Notes: generated from the sequence alone by a model not told the origin. 64,000 nt of DNA from Mycolicibacterium chubuense NBB4 (GCF_000266905.1 NC_018027.1:3658001-3722000); one strand, 5' to 3'; shown: positions 1-13,044, numbered from the stretch's first letter. Program-made: numbers and translations.

Positions 1-2464
1 CCTCGCGACGGTCCGACCAGCGCAGGCCGCCGCGGGCCACGTACCCGAACCGTAGGTGCACGCCTTCCACCCGCGGCGAGTACACGAAGATCTCGAACTT
101 CGGCCGCGGCAGCGGGAGTTCGTCGATGAGCTCGGGATTCAGCTTGAATGACAACACGTTTCGCGCGCGGGCGGAATCGTCACGGCTGATGAAGTAATTG
201 GTCCGCAGCGTGGCCTGGATCATCGATGCGAAGGCGCGCAGCACGCGGTCGGTGTCGAGGCTGACGAGCGCGTCGATGTCCGCCGACACCGCCGCGGCGG
301 CGGCCTGGGCGTCCCGGTTGGCCGCGGTCTGGTCCTGGTCGACAGGGCAGAAGAGAGCCTCGAACAGCTCGACCAGCGATCGGGCGGTGCCCGCGTGCTC
401 GTTGAGCACGGCGGCGATGTGCGACTGGCTGTACGAGAACCCGGCCTGCTTCAGATATTTGGCGTAGGCGCGCAGCAGGGCGACCTGGCGCCAGGTCAGC
501 CCCGCGCGCAGCACCAATTCGTTGAAGCGGTCGATCTCGGCGTGCCCGTGCCAGATGGCGGTGACCGCATCGGCGAAGCGTTGCGCGCGAGACTCGTGCT
601 CGGGTCCCGGCGGAACGTCGGGCATACCCCGATGGGGCGAGACTTTGAACTGGTAGATCCACACCGGCAGCCCGTCGGGGCGGGTCACGGTGAACGGCCG
701 CTCCTCGAGAACGGTGACGCCCATCGACTGCAGCATCGGCAGGAGCTGGCTCAGCGACGCCGACTGACCGCCGAGGTACCAGATGAGATTGGAGACACCG
801 TCCACGGCGGTGCTCTCCGTGTCGTCGAGCACCAGCTTGACCGAATCGTCGTCCAATTCCTCGATGATCGCGATGTCCGACAGGGCGTGCAGCGGGTTGA
901 CGGCCTGCTTGTAGACCTCGGGGAACGCGGCAGCGTAGTGCTCGGCCGCGGCCTGGTCGATCGAGCCTGCCCTCACCGCGCCGAGCAGACGGTCGCCCCA
1001 CGTGCGGGCGGCCTCGGTGAGCAGGTCCTGGATGCGCGACTCGTTGGCCTCCGACACGTCCACGTCCGACGGGCGGGAACCTTCCGGCAGCCGGACAGTG
1101 AAATGCACCAGCGCCCAGGGGGATTCGCTGACCCGCGCGGCGTAGTCGATGCTGACACCGCCGAGCTCGCGGACCAGGATGTCCTGCATCTCGAGCCGGA
1201 CGGCGGTGGTGTAGCGATCGCGCGGCAGATAGACCAGACACGACACGAAGTGGGCCAGCGGGTCGGCGCGCAGGAACAGCAGGGTGCGCCGGCGGGACCC
1301 CAGGTCGACGACCGCCATCGCCATGTCGAGCAGGCCGCGCGCGCTGAGCGCGAACAACTCGGAGCGGGGGATCGTCTGGATGATGTCGAGGAGCAGCGGG
1401 CCCGGATGGCTCGGGTCGCGGTGCGCCATCGCCAGCGCGTCGTTGACCCGCCGCGAGATCAGCGGGATCTCCAGCACGTTGGCGTTCATCGACGCGACGG
1501 TGAACAGGCCCACGAACCGGTGTTCGATGGCGCCCGGATCGTTGGCGTCGCCGGACTGTTCGCGCACCACGACGATCTGCGGATACGCGCCGTAGCGCAG
1601 GAAGCTGGGGATCGTCGCCTGCGCCAGCGCCAGCAGCTCGTCTTTGTTGGTCAGCTGGGGCAGCACGTCCGTCCGCAGCCGCAAGACACCGAGCCGGCTC
1701 GACGGGTCCACGGTGGCCTCGCCGTCGTGAACGCGGCACCGCTGACAGCCCAGCAGCACGAAGTGCCCGTCGGCCAGCCAGCGCAGCAGCGCCGCGACGT
1801 CCTTGCGGTCCGGGCTCGGGAACCGGCGCCCGGTGTCACTGTCGAGTTCGGCGGCCAGAATGCGCAGCGTCGCCGCCATGTCTGCGGAATCGAGTGCCAC
1901 CTGGCGTGAGTCGGCGAGCACCCGCGGCAGCAGCCGCTCGGCCTCTTCGAGGGCCCGCCGGTCCACCGAGCTGGAGAGCTGCACGTGCACCCAGGTCTCG
2001 TCGACGCCGTCACTGAACGTGGCCTCCGAGGCCGGCACGATGTCCAGCAGCTCTCCGCCCGCCCCGCGCCGCACCCGGAACACCGGGTTCATGATCGCCT
2101 TGTAGGCCACCCCGATCCGGTGCAGCAGGACGGTGACGGAGTCCATCAGCATCGTCGCGTTGTCGGTGACGATCTGCATCGCGGGCCCGAAGCCGCCGGA
2201 ATCGTCGGCGCCGTAGACCGCGACGCGGGTGGCGCCCGCGGAGCGCTGACTGCCCAGACGGTACTGTGCCTCGACCAGCGCCGGGCCGGCCAGCGTGTTC
2301 GCGGCGGGCTTTCGCACCGGCCCGGTGACGGCGGCCTCGGCGCCCGGCGCACCGCCGTGGGGCCCGTGATAGGTCCGCAGGTAGGCGGGCAGCAGCCGGT
2401 CGACGATGTCGGGGATGCCGTCCTCGGCGGTCTGTCCACCGATGGCCCCGGAATTCAACGACAT
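1..2464 (-). CDS. gdh: NAD-specific glutamate dehydrogenase, large type (5' part; runs off the window)
   Basis: Large (about 180 kDa class) NAD-dependent glutamate dehydrogenase, which deaminates glutamate to 2-oxoglutarate in the cytoplasm. The frame is open from the ATG at 2464 to base 1, giving the first 821 codons of a family usually near 1600 residues. The last visible residues include G-G-L-R-W-S-D-R, the motif that opens the conserved catalytic part of this family. The first residues are [10 protein letters not shown]. Downstream of ettA on the same strand with a 94-base gap that holds an inverted repeat. Gene order with ettA and ssb matches Rv2476c-Rv2478c of M. tuberculosis. The family call is firm; only the N-terminal half can be inspected. 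Confidence 0.93.
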   Translation of the reverse strand, partial: MSLNSGAIGGQTAEDGIPDIVDRLLPAYLRTYHGPHGGAPGAEAAVTGPVRKPAANTLAGPALVEAQYRLGSQRSAGATRVAVYGADDSGGFGPAMQIVTDNATMLMDSVTVLLHRIGVAYKAIMNPVFRVRRGAGGELLDIVPASEATFSDGVDETWVHVQLSSSVDRRALEEAERLLPRVLADSRQVALDSADMAATLRILAAELDSDTGRRFPSPDRKDVAALLRWLADGHFVLLGCQRCRVHDGEATVDPSSRLGVLRLRTDVLPQLTNKDELLALAQATIPSFLRYGAYPQIVVVREQSGDANDPGAIEHRFVGLFTVASMNANVLEIPLISRRVNDALAMAHRDPSHPGPLLLDIIQTIPRSELFALSARGLLDMAMAVVDLGSRRRTLLFLRADPLAHFVSCLVYLPRDRYTTAVRLEMQDILVRELGGVSIDYAARVSESPWALVHFTVRLPEGSRPSDVDVSEANESRIQDLLTEAARTWGDRLLGAVRAGSIDQAAAEHYAAAFPEVYKQAVNPLHALSDIAIIEELDDDSVKLVLDDTESTAVDGVSNLIWYLGGQSASLSQLLPMLQSMGVTVLEERPFTVTRPDGLPVWIYQFKVSPHRGMPDVPPGPEHESRAQRFADAVTAIWHGHAEIDRFNELVLRAGLTWRQVALLRAYAKYLKQAGFSYSQSHIAAVLNEHAGTARSLVELFEALFCPVDQDQTAANRDAQAAAAAVSADIDALVSLDTDRVLRAFASMIQATLRTNYFISRDDSARARNVLSFKLNPELIDELPLPRPKFEIFVYSPRVEGVHLRFGYVARGGLRWSDRRE

Positions 2465-2509
2465 GCGCCGCTCTCCTGACTCACACACGTGCGCACCAGC
2501 CGTCGTGGC

Positions 2510-2541
2510 GGTAACCGGGGCGCCGTGGGCTGTCGGTTACC
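2510..2541. promoter_or_regulatory. Inverted repeat between ettA and gdh
   Basis: Perfect 8-bp arms GGTAACCG (2510-2517) and CGGTTACC (2534-2541) around a 16-base loop that itself contains GGCGCC. It begins 18 bases after the ettA stop and ends 46 bases before the gdh ATG. On the transcribed strand no U-run follows, so a classic intrinsic terminator is not shown. It could be an attenuating hairpin or a regulator site for gdh. Confidence 0.4.
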
Positions 2542-2558
2542 TGGTCCGCACGACGAGA

Positions 2559-4232
<1,674 letters not shown>

Positions 4233-4254
4233 TGCCTTCGATGTTGCCTTTCTC

Positions 4255-4278
4255 GATCCCGGTGTCGCTCTCGGGATC
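4255..4278. promoter_or_regulatory. Inverted repeat in the ettA leader
   Basis: Perfect 7-bp arms GATCCCG (4255-4261) and CGGGATC (4272-4278) with a 10-base loop, 22 bases upstream of the ettA ATG at 4232 and in the gap after ssb. No U-run follows on the transcribed strand. It may be a leader hairpin close to the ribosome-binding site or an ssb 3' end hairpin. Confidence 0.35.
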
Positions 4279-4341
4279 ATCTCGGAGCTCCACGATGGTC
4301 GGGCCCCATCCTAGGCGTGACCGCACCGAGGCTCTGCGCCG

Positions 4342-4812
4342 CTACGCGCTCAGCGGCAGCCCCGTGACGCCGACCGCCGACTGTTCCTCGTCGCGCTCGT
4401 CGTCCGCAGTGCCGGCACCGGTCCCGTCGGCTGCGGTGTCCGACGCCGCATCCGGATGCCTGCGCTTCTCGATCCGGGCGATGCACCTCGCCAGATCCGG
4501 TCCCACGGACGTGGCCCGTATCTCCAGCGAGGACCGTCGGTTGCCGTCGCGGTCCTCGTACTCACTGGTGTACACGTTGCCAACAACGATCACGGCGTCT
4601 CCCTTTCCGAGGCCGGCGCCGACCCCGGTGACGAGCCGTCCCCAGCAGTTCACCGTCGCGTACAGCGAGTTGCCGGGCTCCCAGGTGCCCTCGCCGGTGC
4701 GCCGCCGCGAGTTGCTGGCCACGCGGAACTTGAAGAGTTCCTGATCGCCGACCCAGCGACGCTCCGGGTTCGTGATGATGGTTCCGACGATCGTGATGGG
4801 TGTCTCGAACAT
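4342..4812 (-). CDS. ssb: Single-stranded DNA-binding protein, second paralogue (SsbB type)
   Basis: OB-fold single-stranded DNA-binding protein of 156 aa. The N-terminus runs MFETPITIVGTI and is followed by features typical of the SSB OB fold, such as FKFRVASNSRR, NSLYATVNCWGRL and YEDRDGNRRSSLEIRA. The C-terminal tail is short, acidic and ends GLPLSA, without the DDDIPF-like tip that the principal SSB uses to recruit replication and repair proteins. This agrees with the mycobacterial accessory SSB (Rv2478c, SSBb) rather than the essential replication SSB. The ATG at 4812 is preferred over the upstream ATGs because homology begins there. It lies between a ctaG-like gene and ettA on the minus strand. 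Confidence 0.93.
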   Translation of the reverse strand: MFETPITIVGTIITNPERRWVGDQELFKFRVASNSRRRTGEGTWEPGNSLYATVNCWGRLVTGVGAGLGKGDAVIVVGNVYTSEYEDRDGNRRSSLEIRATSVGPDLARCIARIEKRRHPDAASDTAADGTGAGTADDERDEEQSAVGVTGLPLSA

Positions 4813-4982
4813 GATTGCCTTCCTCGATTCTCTGCAGCGGGCCCGGCACTGACCTGACCCGTCGGTGACACCCCCATTCATCACCGCGCCGCCGACATCG
4901 CCGTCCGGGTCCGCGGCGGAGACGGCACGGGTTGTGGATGGATCCCGCTATGGGGATGACGGCAGCACCGGCCGTCGGCGCT

Positions 4983-7001
4983 CTAGCTTTCGGCGCGGTC
5001 GCGCCGTGCCATTTCGGCGAGCATCGCGTTGTAGGCCGCCAGGTCGGCGTCGTCGTCCCGGTCCGCGGCGCGGTCGAGCCGCTTGGCGGTGCGCGTGTCG
5101 CTGCGCTGCCACTGCACGAACAACGCGATGAGGACCAGGACCAGCGGGATCTCGCCCGCGGCCCAGGCGATGCCACCGCCGAGTTTCTGGTCGGCGAGCA
5201 GATCGGTGTGCCACGGCAGCTGCAGCGACCGGTAGAAGCTCTCGCCCATCACCGACTTGGTGCCCATCAGCACCACACCGAAGAACGCGTGCAGCGGCAG
5301 TGAGGCGAACACCACGCCGAGCTTGGCCAGCGGCGGTAACGGCCTGGGCGTCGGGTCGACGCCGATGACGACCCAGTAGAACAGGTAACCGCTGACCAGG
5401 AAGTGCAGGTTCATCGCGACGTGCGCGGCATGGCTGCCGTTGACGGCGTCGAAGATGCCTCCGAAGTAGAGGCCGTAAAACCCGAGGACGAACAGCGCGG
5501 TCGCCACGATCGGGTGGGTCAGGAATCGCGACACCCGCGAGTGCAGCGCTGCCAGCAACCATTCGCGCAGACCCGGGGGCTGGTCACGGCCCGCGGCGGG
5601 CAGGGCGCGCAGCGCCAGCGTGACCGGCGCCCCGAGCACCAGCAGCACCGGCGCCAGCATCGAGAGGATCATGTGGCCGATCATGTGCATGCTGAACATC
5701 GCCGGCGTGTACCGGCCGATGCCCGACGAGGTCGCCACCAGCAGCACCAGACAGCCCAGCAGCCAGGCCGCGACACGCCCGGGCGGCCAGGCGTCGCCAC
5801 GGCGACGCAGGCGCCGCACGCCGGCGAGGTAGACCACGGCGAACACGATCGACGCGGTGCCGAACAACAGGTCGAAGCGCCAGTCGAAAAGCAGTCTGGC
5901 CACGGTCGGCGGGCCGTCGAGGTCGTAGCCGATCTCGACGGCGGGAATCGAGAGGTGCAGGTTCGCCGGAGGGGGCGGCGGGGTCCGGCCGAGGGCCACC
6001 GCGATGCCGAAGGTCAGGCCGAACAGCACGGCCTCCACGAGCGCGAGGCGGATCAATGCGCCGCGCGCGGACGCGTTGGTCTGCAGAGCGGCCACTCCCC
6101 TGCGGCGCTGCCACCAGCCGAGGTAGCCCAGGGCACACAGCGCCGCGGCCTTGCCGACGACAAGCCACCCGTACCGGCTGTGCACCAGGTCGGCCGGCTG
6201 GATGCGTACCAGTGCGTTGACCACACCGCTGAGGGCCATCGCGACGAAGCACCACAGGGCGACCGCCGAGAAGCGCCGCGCCGCGATGTCGGCGTGCTCG
6301 CCGCCGCGCAGCGCGTGCACCAGCAGCGCGAGCAGCCCGCCGGCCCACAGGGCGGCGGCGACCAGGTGGATGAGCAGGCTGTTGGTGGCGAGATCGTGCG
6401 AACCGCCGGCCGACGAGTGCCCGGTCAGCGCGAGCGGCAACAACGTGACCAGGGATCCGGCGAACAGCACCGGCGTCGGTGACCAGCGCAACACCGGGAT
6501 GCTCACCACGGTGACGACTGCCGCGAACAACGCCGTCCACCGCCATGCCCCGGCCGCCTCGATGAGGCCGGCCACCGACCAGATGTCGGCCGGGCTGAGC
6601 CGCGTCGACAACGACTGGCCGCTGACGTCGGAGACGGTGAGCGGCACCATCAGCAGCGCGCAGACGGTCCACAGTGCCGAGGCGACGGTGCCTGTGCGCA
6701 GCGCGCGGTACCCCGCAGCGTCGAGGACGCCGTTGGCCTGCGGCGGGACCAGGAACGCCGCGAACAGAAAGCAGCCCGTCGCCGTCACCGCGGCGATCTC
6801 GCCCGCGGCCTTGATGAACGGCAGACCGTAGTTGGTGACCGGACCCGCGTCGGGCAGACCCGTCGCGGTGAGCGCGTCGGCCACGGACAGGCCCGCCAGC
6901 GCCGCCGCCGTCAGACCCGCCAGCAGCGCGACTCCGGAGAGCACCGACCACACCGGCGCTCTGCGCACCCCCTGCGTGGTGTCCTGGACGGCGGAAGTCA
7001 T
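4983..7001 (-). CDS. Copper resistance D / cytochrome c oxidase assembly (CtaG-like) membrane protein
   Basis: Polytopic inner-membrane protein of 672 aa. The N-terminal half has many hydrophobic helices and resembles the CopD (copper resistance D) domain. The C-terminal half resembles the caa3_CtaG domain, with His-rich membrane segments such as HMIGHMILSMLAPV, and is followed by a charged cytoplasmic tail (KRLDRAADRDDDADL). CtaG-type proteins help deliver copper to the heme-copper oxidase. The same CopD-CtaG fusion is found in mycobacteria (Rv0102 type). The start used is the ATG giving MTSAVQDTT; the ATG at 7076 would overlap plsB2. It lies 34 bases downstream of plsB2 and 170 bases upstream of ssb. 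Substrate is inferred from family only. Confidence 0.85.
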   Translation of the reverse strand: MTSAVQDTTQGVRRAPVWSVLSGVALLAGLTAAALAGLSVADALTATGLPDAGPVTNYGLPFIKAAGEIAAVTATGCFLFAAFLVPPQANGVLDAAGYRALRTGTVASALWTVCALLMVPLTVSDVSGQSLSTRLSPADIWSVAGLIEAAGAWRWTALFAAVVTVVSIPVLRWSPTPVLFAGSLVTLLPLALTGHSSAGGSHDLATNSLLIHLVAAALWAGGLLALLVHALRGGEHADIAARRFSAVALWCFVAMALSGVVNALVRIQPADLVHSRYGWLVVGKAAALCALGYLGWWQRRRGVAALQTNASARGALIRLALVEAVLFGLTFGIAVALGRTPPPPPANLHLSIPAVEIGYDLDGPPTVARLLFDWRFDLLFGTASIVFAVVYLAGVRRLRRRGDAWPPGRVAAWLLGCLVLLVATSSGIGRYTPAMFSMHMIGHMILSMLAPVLLVLGAPVTLALRALPAAGRDQPPGLREWLLAALHSRVSRFLTHPIVATALFVLGFYGLYFGGIFDAVNGSHAAHVAMNLHFLVSGYLFYWVVIGVDPTPRPLPPLAKLGVVFASLPLHAFFGVVLMGTKSVMGESFYRSLQLPWHTDLLADQKLGGGIAWAAGEIPLVLVLIALFVQWQRSDTRTAKRLDRAADRDDDADLAAYNAMLAEMARRDRAES

Positions 7002-7035
7002 GCGCCCAGCGTATGACCTCCGCGGAACTGCCTTC

Positions 7036-9384
7036 TCAGACCGCCTGGCTGCGCAGCGCGCGACGGTTGCGCTCACGGGTGAAGAACTGCTCGCGGGAGT
7101 AGCTGTCGACCTTGTTCATGTCGGCCAGGATTCCGCGCAGCTCATCACGGAAGGCTTTGCGCCGATCCGCCAGGTCTGCCGCAGGCTCGAGCAGGTGCTG
7201 GTCTGCGGCCACCTGGCGGGCGGTGGTGAACAGCAGGGCGGACACCGACTCGTTGCTCTGGATCCGGTCCTGCGCGACATACTGCCGGCCCAGACCCAGC
7301 GCCTTGGTGGTCAGCTCCTTCTCCGAGATGTCGGCGGGCGCGTCGAGCAGCGCGTCGGCGACGATCTGGTAGGCCTCGAAGAACGGCCGCAGCAGCGGCC
7401 CCGCGATCGCCGGGCGCTTCGCGCGCAGCACACCGTCGATCCGGTCGCCGCCCGCGGCGACGTCGGCCTCCCAGTCGGGATGGCCTGACATCTCCTCAGC
7501 GACGTGGTCGCGGAACGCGGCCGAGTCGGCGAAGTAGAACTCGAACTTCAGCAGATCCCGCAGCCGCATCACCTGGGTCCAGAACGCATCCAGGCGATCG
7601 CCTTCCGCGCGCGCGGCGTACGCCAGCGCGAGTTCTACCAACGACGTCTCCAGGAACGCGTCGATCAGGGAATTGCGGTAGAACGCCGCTTCCAGTTCGT
7701 CCTGCGGGGCGATGTACCACACCGGCTCGCGGCCGCCCTCGACACAGGTGACGGGATGCCTGTTCGACAGCGCGTCGAGCGCGGCGCGCACACCCTCGGG
7801 GGTCCGCAGGCGCAACGCGCTGTTGGTCATCGGAGTCTGCTTGCGCTCCAGGTACTCCAACGAGTCCTGCAGAGTGTGGTGCAACTGGTCGAGGGTGAGC
7901 GCCACCCCGCGGGTGGACAGCAGCAGCGCCGACACCAGCGCCGTCGCGTTGACCGGTGTGACCTGCAGGATGCGCCAGGCGACCTCGAAGGCCATCTTCT
8001 GCATCGCGAGCCGTTTCGCCGACTCGTCGGTCGTCATCGCGCCGTGCGGCTCACCGAGGTATTCGCGCATCGACACCGCCTGCGGGAACCGCACGTAGAT
8101 CTTGCCGTAGTTGCGCTCCCCCTGCGCCCGGATGTAGTTGACGAGCCAGGACAACCCCTCCGGGGTTTTCTCTCCGCCGCGGGCGTAGGACGCGTACTCG
8201 GCCGTCTCGTGCAGCTGGTCGAAGCTGATCGACACCGGCTGCAGCAGGATGTCGTCACTGCGGCCGTCCAGGTATGCGTCGGCGACGTAGGCGAGCAGAC
8301 CGAGCTTGGGCGGCAACATCTTTCCGGTACGCGACCGTGTCCCCTCGATCGCCCACGACAGGTTGAACCGCTTCTCGACGATGTAGCCGACGAACTGGCG
8401 CAGCACGAACTTGTACAGCGGGTCGTCGAGTTTGCGGCGGAGGAAGATCACGCCGGACCGGCGCATCAGCGGGCCCATCGCACCGAACGAGAGGTTGATG
8501 CCCGCGAACGTGTGCACGGGCGGCAGCCGGTTCTCCCGCATCGCGACGGGAACGATCACCCCGTCGAGGTAGGAGCGGTGGGAGAACAGCAGGACCGCCG
8601 GGTGCGCTTCGAGGGCGTGCCGCATCGCCTCGACCTCGGTCCGGTCGTAGTCGATGTTGGGGTCGAAGCCGCGGCTGAAGATCGCGCGGCCCAGCGACGG
8701 GATCAGGTCGACGGAGAAGCGGCTCCAGCCGGTGGCGAGCTCGTCGAGCATCTCGCCGGCCTTCTCGACCGTGGCGCCCGGAATCTTGTCCAGCCCCTCG
8801 CGGAACCGCGTCGAGGCCAGCACCTCGGGTTTGATCAGGCGGGGCGACTTGTATTCCGGGCCGAGCAGCCGCAGCTCGACCCGCTCGATCGCCAGGATGG
8901 CCCGACGGATCACGAAACGCGCGAAATCCCGGGGGTTTTCGGCGACGGTGGTGTCGCTCCAGTGCTGTCGCAGCTCCGAGACCTTCGCGGGTTCGCCGGC
9001 CACCACCCGGGCGCGCGAAGGATCGCGGTGCAAGATGCTGCGCTGCAGGACCTTCGGCGGACAGTAGGTGTCGCGGCCCGAGAGCAGGGCGACGACCTTG
9101 GACCGGGTCGGCAGCCCGCCGGGGACCCAGAAGACCCGCACCGGCACGACCGAGCGGTCCTCGTCGGCTTCGAGCAGTTCCACGAGCTGGGCCAGCACGC
9201 CGGCCGGCGGGTCGTCGTCGGCCGGCAGCTTGAGGACTTCGATCTGGGAGTCGGGATGTTCCCGGCGCTGGTGCTGCAGCCAGTCGGCGAGCAGCGCCTC
9301 CTCGGCGGGCGAGGACACCGACGCGAGTACGAGGCTGTCGTCGACGGCCGTGAACGCCGCGATGTCGGCGGCGCGGATTTTCAC
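7036..9384 (-). CDS. plsB2: Glycerol-3-phosphate 1-O-acyltransferase PlsB
   Basis: Membrane-associated acyltransferase of 782 aa that transfers a fatty acyl chain to sn-1 of glycerol-3-phosphate, the first step of phospholipid and triacylglycerol synthesis. The acyltransferase HX4D motif is H269-R-S-Y-L-D274. It is followed by FAGINLSF and the substrate-binding block [10 protein letters not shown], both typical of PlsB. Long N- and C-terminal helical regions match the PlsB length. It starts with GTG at 9384, whose last two bases form part of the plsC stop (GTGA, 4-base overlap), so translation is probably coupled to plsC. Counterpart of Rv2482c. It is the last gene of the DGAT-plsC-plsB2 run. 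Confidence 0.95.
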   Translation of the reverse strand: MKIRAADIAAFTAVDDSLVLASVSSPAEEALLADWLQHQRREHPDSQIEVLKLPADDDPPAGVLAQLVELLEADEDRSVVPVRVFWVPGGLPTRSKVVALLSGRDTYCPPKVLQRSILHRDPSRARVVAGEPAKVSELRQHWSDTTVAENPRDFARFVIRRAILAIERVELRLLGPEYKSPRLIKPEVLASTRFREGLDKIPGATVEKAGEMLDELATGWSRFSVDLIPSLGRAIFSRGFDPNIDYDRTEVEAMRHALEAHPAVLLFSHRSYLDGVIVPVAMRENRLPPVHTFAGINLSFGAMGPLMRRSGVIFLRRKLDDPLYKFVLRQFVGYIVEKRFNLSWAIEGTRSRTGKMLPPKLGLLAYVADAYLDGRSDDILLQPVSISFDQLHETAEYASYARGGEKTPEGLSWLVNYIRAQGERNYGKIYVRFPQAVSMREYLGEPHGAMTTDESAKRLAMQKMAFEVAWRILQVTPVNATALVSALLLSTRGVALTLDQLHHTLQDSLEYLERKQTPMTNSALRLRTPEGVRAALDALSNRHPVTCVEGGREPVWYIAPQDELEAAFYRNSLIDAFLETSLVELALAYAARAEGDRLDAFWTQVMRLRDLLKFEFYFADSAAFRDHVAEEMSGHPDWEADVAAGGDRIDGVLRAKRPAIAGPLLRPFFEAYQIVADALLDAPADISEKELTTKALGLGRQYVAQDRIQSNESVSALLFTTARQVAADQHLLEPAADLADRRKAFRDELRGILADMNKVDSYSREQFFTRERNRRALRSQAV

Positions 9385-10964
9385 GACCGGCCCTTCGTCG
9401 CAGTGCTTTTCGTGGCCGCCTTCTTGGCAGCGGACTTCTTGGCCGCGGACTTCTTGGCCGGCTTTGTCGTGCGCTGGTACACATCGGGGGTCGGCAGCGA
9501 GTCGCGCGGCCAGTCCTTGAGCGTGTCGAGGTAGAGCTGACGGACTTGTTCGATCCGCTCGTCGAGGTTGTCGTGCGTCCAGTCGTCGACCGGGATCGGC
9601 GGATACACGACCACGTCGACGGTGCCGGGATTGAACGTGCTCGAATCGCGCGCGGCGATCACCTCCGCGTTGCGGATGACGATCGGCACGATGGGGATGC
9701 CCACCGACATCGCGATGCGGAACGGGCCCTTCTTGAAGGACCCGACCTCGGTGGTGTCCAGCCGGGTGCCTTCCGGGGCGATGAGGATCGACACCCCTTT
9801 GCGCGCCAGGTCCTCGACCTTTTTCAGCCCCTCGACCGCCTTCTGCGGGTCGTCGCGATCGATGAAGGCGGCATCGAGGATCTTGCCGATGGTGCCGACG
9901 ATGGGGTCGCTTTCCAGCTCCTTCTTGCCCACCGACGTGAAGTTGTCGTTGACGAGCCGGCCGGCGATCAGCGGGTCGGCCTGGTTGCGGTGGTTGAAGA
10001 TGAACACCGCGGGCCGCTGCGCGGTGAGGTTTTCCTTGCCGAGGACATTGAGGTTGATACCGATGGTGTTGAGCAGGGTCCGGCCGAACAGCGACGTGAA
10101 GAAATTGACCCCGGTGCGCTTGTTGCGGGTCAGCAGCCCGACACCGAGAGCGCCCGCCGCGACGGGTGCCATCGTCGCGATCCCGGCGACCGTACGGAGC
10201 TGCGAGACCGGACTCGCCCCGCTGCGGCTGCTGAACCGGAGCACCGGCCAGCCCCGCTTCGCGGCGACCGCGGCCATCTTCCCGCCCGGGTTGGTGGGCC
10301 GCGGGTTCCCGACCAGATACATCAGTGCGACGTCCTCGTCGCCGTCGGCATAGAAGTAGCTCTTCGACAGGTCGATGTCGTGGGCGGCGGCGAATTCCTG
10401 TACCGCCCTGGCCTTGCCCGGCCCCCAGATGATGGGACGCTGCACCTCGCCGGTGATCCGCCCGTCCTCGTCGGTCTCGAACTTGTTGCTCAGCACGTTG
10501 TCGATGCCGAGGAAACGGGCGACCGGGTCCACCTGCACGGTCAGCGCCGACGAGCTGAGCACGACGGTGTGACCGGCGGCCATGTGCGCGCGGACGATCT
10601 CGCGCATCTCCGGGTAGACCCTGCTCACGATCTTCTGGACGAACAGCCGCTCGGCGAGCTCGTCGATGTCGTCGACCGAATTGCCGCGCAGCATCCGCGC
10701 GCCCTTGCCGATGAGGTCCTCGAATTCCGAGCGGCCCAGCTGGTGGTTGAGCCCGGCCTGCACCATGCCGATGAACTCCCCGATCGACATCTGGCCGCGG
10801 CGCAACCGGTCCTGGGTCATCACGACTCCGGTGAAGCCGGCCACCAGCGTGCCGTCGAGGTCGAAGAACGCGCCGATTTCCGGCCCCGGCGGGCTGGCCT
10901 CGATCTCGGCGACCGAACCTGGCAGGCGCAGCTGCGGGTTGCCCGACGTCGACTCCGATGTCAC
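9381..10964 (-). CDS. plsC: HAD-IB phosphatase / 1-acylglycerol-3-phosphate acyltransferase fusion (PlsC)
   Basis: Two-domain protein of 527 aa. The N-terminal HAD-IB hydrolase domain carries the D35-x-D37-G-T nucleophile motif and a later YADGDED acid motif. The C-terminal PlsC domain has HX4D as H325-R-N-Q-A-D330 and the EGTR motif (APEGTRLDT). The acyltransferase would make phosphatidic acid from lysophosphatidic acid. The HAD domain may dephosphorylate a lipid phosphate or phosphoserine-like substrate, but its target is not evident. A Lys/Ala-rich tail (AKKSAAKK type) ends the protein. The GTG start at 10964 overlaps the stop of the upstream WS/DGAT gene by 4 bases. Same architecture and order as Rv2483c. 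Confidence 0.94.
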   Translation of the reverse strand: MTSESTSGNPQLRLPGSVAEIEASPPGPEIGAFFDLDGTLVAGFTGVVMTQDRLRRGQMSIGEFIGMVQAGLNHQLGRSEFEDLIGKGARMLRGNSVDDIDELAERLFVQKIVSRVYPEMREIVRAHMAAGHTVVLSSSALTVQVDPVARFLGIDNVLSNKFETDEDGRITGEVQRPIIWGPGKARAVQEFAAAHDIDLSKSYFYADGDEDVALMYLVGNPRPTNPGGKMAAVAAKRGWPVLRFSSRSGASPVSQLRTVAGIATMAPVAAGALGVGLLTRNKRTGVNFFTSLFGRTLLNTIGINLNVLGKENLTAQRPAVFIFNHRNQADPLIAGRLVNDNFTSVGKKELESDPIVGTIGKILDAAFIDRDDPQKAVEGLKKVEDLARKGVSILIAPEGTRLDTTEVGSFKKGPFRIAMSVGIPIVPIVIRNAEVIAARDSSTFNPGTVDVVVYPPIPVDDWTHDNLDERIEQVRQLYLDTLKDWPRDSLPTPDVYQRTTKPAKKSAAKKSAAKKAATKSTATKGRS

Positions 10965-12448
10965 TGTGCGGCACTTCCGTTCTGTAGGGCGGGACTGGAC
11001 GGGGGTTGTGACTCGTCGGTGAAGGTAGCCGGGGTGGCGCGGCCGTCCCCGCCGAGGGCGAGGATCTCGTTGAAACCGGCCAGCAGGCATTGCGCCCACA
11101 GGGTGGGGTCGGTGATCGACGCCCGGTCGTAGCGGGTGGTGACCGTGCAGTAGCCCGACCGCGAGATCAGCACGACCATCATCGCCACCCCGGGCAGTGG
11201 CCCAAGGCCGTACTGCTGCAGCACTTTCGCGCCCGCGATGAAGGTGTCACCGGCGTAGACCGGCACGTTGCTGGCCTGCACGTCGGAGTTCACGATGGAC
11301 CCGGCCATGGACTCCAGGACGCTGTCGGGCAGAAGGCTGACGACGGGCGCGACCGCACCGACCATGTCCAGCGCGCGCTCGTCACGTTTACGCGTCATCT
11401 GCGACCGGATGTTCTTGATGCGCACCTCGGGATCGCTCAGGCCGATCGGCGCTGCCAGGTTGACCCCGACGAACCGGTTGCCGCCGGCGGGGTCGGCTTC
11501 GGAGCGCAGGTTCACCGGCACCGCCATCGGCAACGTGTCGACGGGCACCCCTTTGGCTCGGTGATACAGCCGCAGCGCGCCGCACAGTCCCGCGAGATAG
11601 GCGTCGTTGATCGACCCGCCGGCAGCCTTCGCCGCGCGGTGCAGATCACCGAACTCGATGGAGATGGCCTCACTGCGGGTGGACAGGCTGCGACGGCGCA
11701 GGATCGGTGAGGGGTCGGCGACCGGTCCGAGCACCCGGGCACCCGACATCGCGTAGTCGATGACACCGCCCAGTCGCGCCACCGGATCGCGCACCACGTG
11801 TCCGACCACCTGCACCGCGCCGAACAGCGCGTCGCGCATCCCGCCGGCGATCGTTCCGGGTAACCGGCTGAGGCCCTGCCGCATCAGGTCGTTGGGTGAG
11901 AGGTCCGCGGGAATGGGCAGCGGCGGTGTGGCTTGCGGCGCCGGGTCGCGCTCGAGGTCGTAGAGAGAGGCGAACATCTCTACCCCTCCGACACCGTCGG
12001 TGACGGCGTGGCTCAGGTGCACCATCAACGCGGCCTGAGCGTTCTCCACACCTTCGATGAGCGTGGCGGTCCACAGCGGCCGGGAGATGTCCAGGGGCGA
12101 CTGCGCGGCGACCTCGGCGATGTCCATCACCTGCCGGAAGGTGCCCGGCTGCGGCACCCGGACCCGGCGCACGTGATAGTCGAGGTTGAAATCGGGGTCG
12201 ACGACCCACCGGGGAGCGGCCGTCGGCAGCGTCGGCGTGACGACCTTCTGGCGGAGCCGCAGGACTTTGCGCGAGGCGTTCTCGAAGCGGGTGCGGAACA
12301 CCTCCCAGTCGGGGGTGGTGTCGAGGAGTTCCACGGTCAAGATGCCCGAGCGGGTGCGGGGGTTGGCTTCGCCGCGATGGAGAATCTGGTCGAGCGGGCT
12401 GAGCTCCTCCGGGAGTCCGGCCGCATCCAGTTCCGGCGCATTGCTCAT
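10961..12448 (-). CDS. WS/DGAT family wax ester synthase / diacylglycerol acyltransferase
   Basis: 495-aa member of the mycobacterial WS/DGAT family (Rv2484c position), which acylates diacylglycerol or long alcohols with acyl-CoA at the membrane face. The condensation-like N-terminal domain has the catalytic block S146-H147-A-V-T-D151-G152. The second His of the HHxxxDG motif and the Asp-Gly are kept, but the first His is replaced by Ser. The C-terminal half contains the family-typical [20 protein letters not shown] and SNVPVYAG segments. The start used is the ATG giving MSNAPEL; an ATG 9 bases earlier is possible. The stop overlaps plsC by 4 bases, so storage-lipid acylation and phosphatidate synthesis are probably co-expressed. 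Confidence 0.92.
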   Translation of the reverse strand: MSNAPELDAAGLPEELSPLDQILHRGEANPRTRSGILTVELLDTTPDWEVFRTRFENASRKVLRLRQKVVTPTLPTAAPRWVVDPDFNLDYHVRRVRVPQPGTFRQVMDIAEVAAQSPLDISRPLWTATLIEGVENAQAALMVHLSHAVTDGVGGVEMFASLYDLERDPAPQATPPLPIPADLSPNDLMRQGLSRLPGTIAGGMRDALFGAVQVVGHVVRDPVARLGGVIDYAMSGARVLGPVADPSPILRRRSLSTRSEAISIEFGDLHRAAKAAGGSINDAYLAGLCGALRLYHRAKGVPVDTLPMAVPVNLRSEADPAGGNRFVGVNLAAPIGLSDPEVRIKNIRSQMTRKRDERALDMVGAVAPVVSLLPDSVLESMAGSIVNSDVQASNVPVYAGDTFIAGAKVLQQYGLGPLPGVAMMVVLISRSGYCTVTTRYDRASITDPTLWAQCLLAGFNEILALGGDGRATPATFTDESQPPSSPALQNGSAAQ

Positions 12449-12554
12449 ACGCACCACGCTAGTCGGCGACGCTGTGACGCGGAGTGGCTTTATCGGCCGT
12501 TGCGGTGCGGAACGTCGCTTCTGCGGCGTGGCCTGGATGCGGGTGCCGCGCGAG

Positions 12555-12989
12555 TCACCCTGCGCCTGCGGGTAACCGACGAAAGTCGGAGGCGGCCAGC
12601 ACCCCCACCCGCTGGCCGTTCTTGCTGGGTGCTATCCGTAGCGTGACCGATGCACCGTGTGCCGCCGGGCGGATGTAATAGCAGTCGTCGGTCTCCGGAC
12701 AGTAAATGCAGATCATGTCGATCGCACTCTTGTCCATCGGTGTCGTGTGAGTACCGTTGCGGTCGGCCCACGTAGAGCGGAACTTGACACTGATGGCGCC
12801 GGCACGCGCTGAGCGGTACTTCACTTGCAGACGGTGAAACCGCCCCGCTGCGTACGCGACGAGATCGAACGGTGCGTGCTCCGTGGCGGGGAAAAGCACC
12901 GTGAAGCCCTTGCTCACCAGATCGGCGTGCGCCTTCGCGATACCAAGATCACCTTTGTCCTTCGTATGGTGTCCCACCACGGAATTCAC
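12555..12989 (-). CDS. Small PD-(D/E)XK superfamily endonuclease-like protein
   Basis: 144-aa protein resembling the PDDEXK_5 / group-I-intron-associated endonuclease-like family. It starts with HTKDKGDLGIAKAHADLVSKGF. The putative active site is D42 in the PFDLVAY strand followed by Q55-x-K57 (LQVKYR). The C-terminal half has two Cys residues (ICIYCPETDDC) and a final strand-helix segment. These proteins occur as scattered orphan genes, often near mobile or accessory DNA; the cellular role is not established. It is the first gene past the conserved block and stands alone, 106 bases from the WS/DGAT start and 55 bases before tRNA-Arg. No group I intron is visible nearby. Confidence 0.7.
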   Translation of the reverse strand: MNSVVGHHTKDKGDLGIAKAHADLVSKGFTVLFPATEHAPFDLVAYAAGRFHRLQVKYRSARAGAISVKFRSTWADRNGTHTTPMDKSAIDMICIYCPETDDCYYIRPAAHGASVTLRIAPSKNGQRVGVLAASDFRRLPAGAG

Positions 12990-13044
12990 AGTAGTGAGTC
13001 ACGCGGACATCGCTTTACAGGAGTTGGGCTAGGGTGAGTGCGCT

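Noticed and set aside
395..1909. 504-codon plus-strand open frame and other frames opposite gdh
   Set aside because: The gdh frame is continuous and shows family motifs; the others are low-complexity Arg/Gly/Asp-rich strings.
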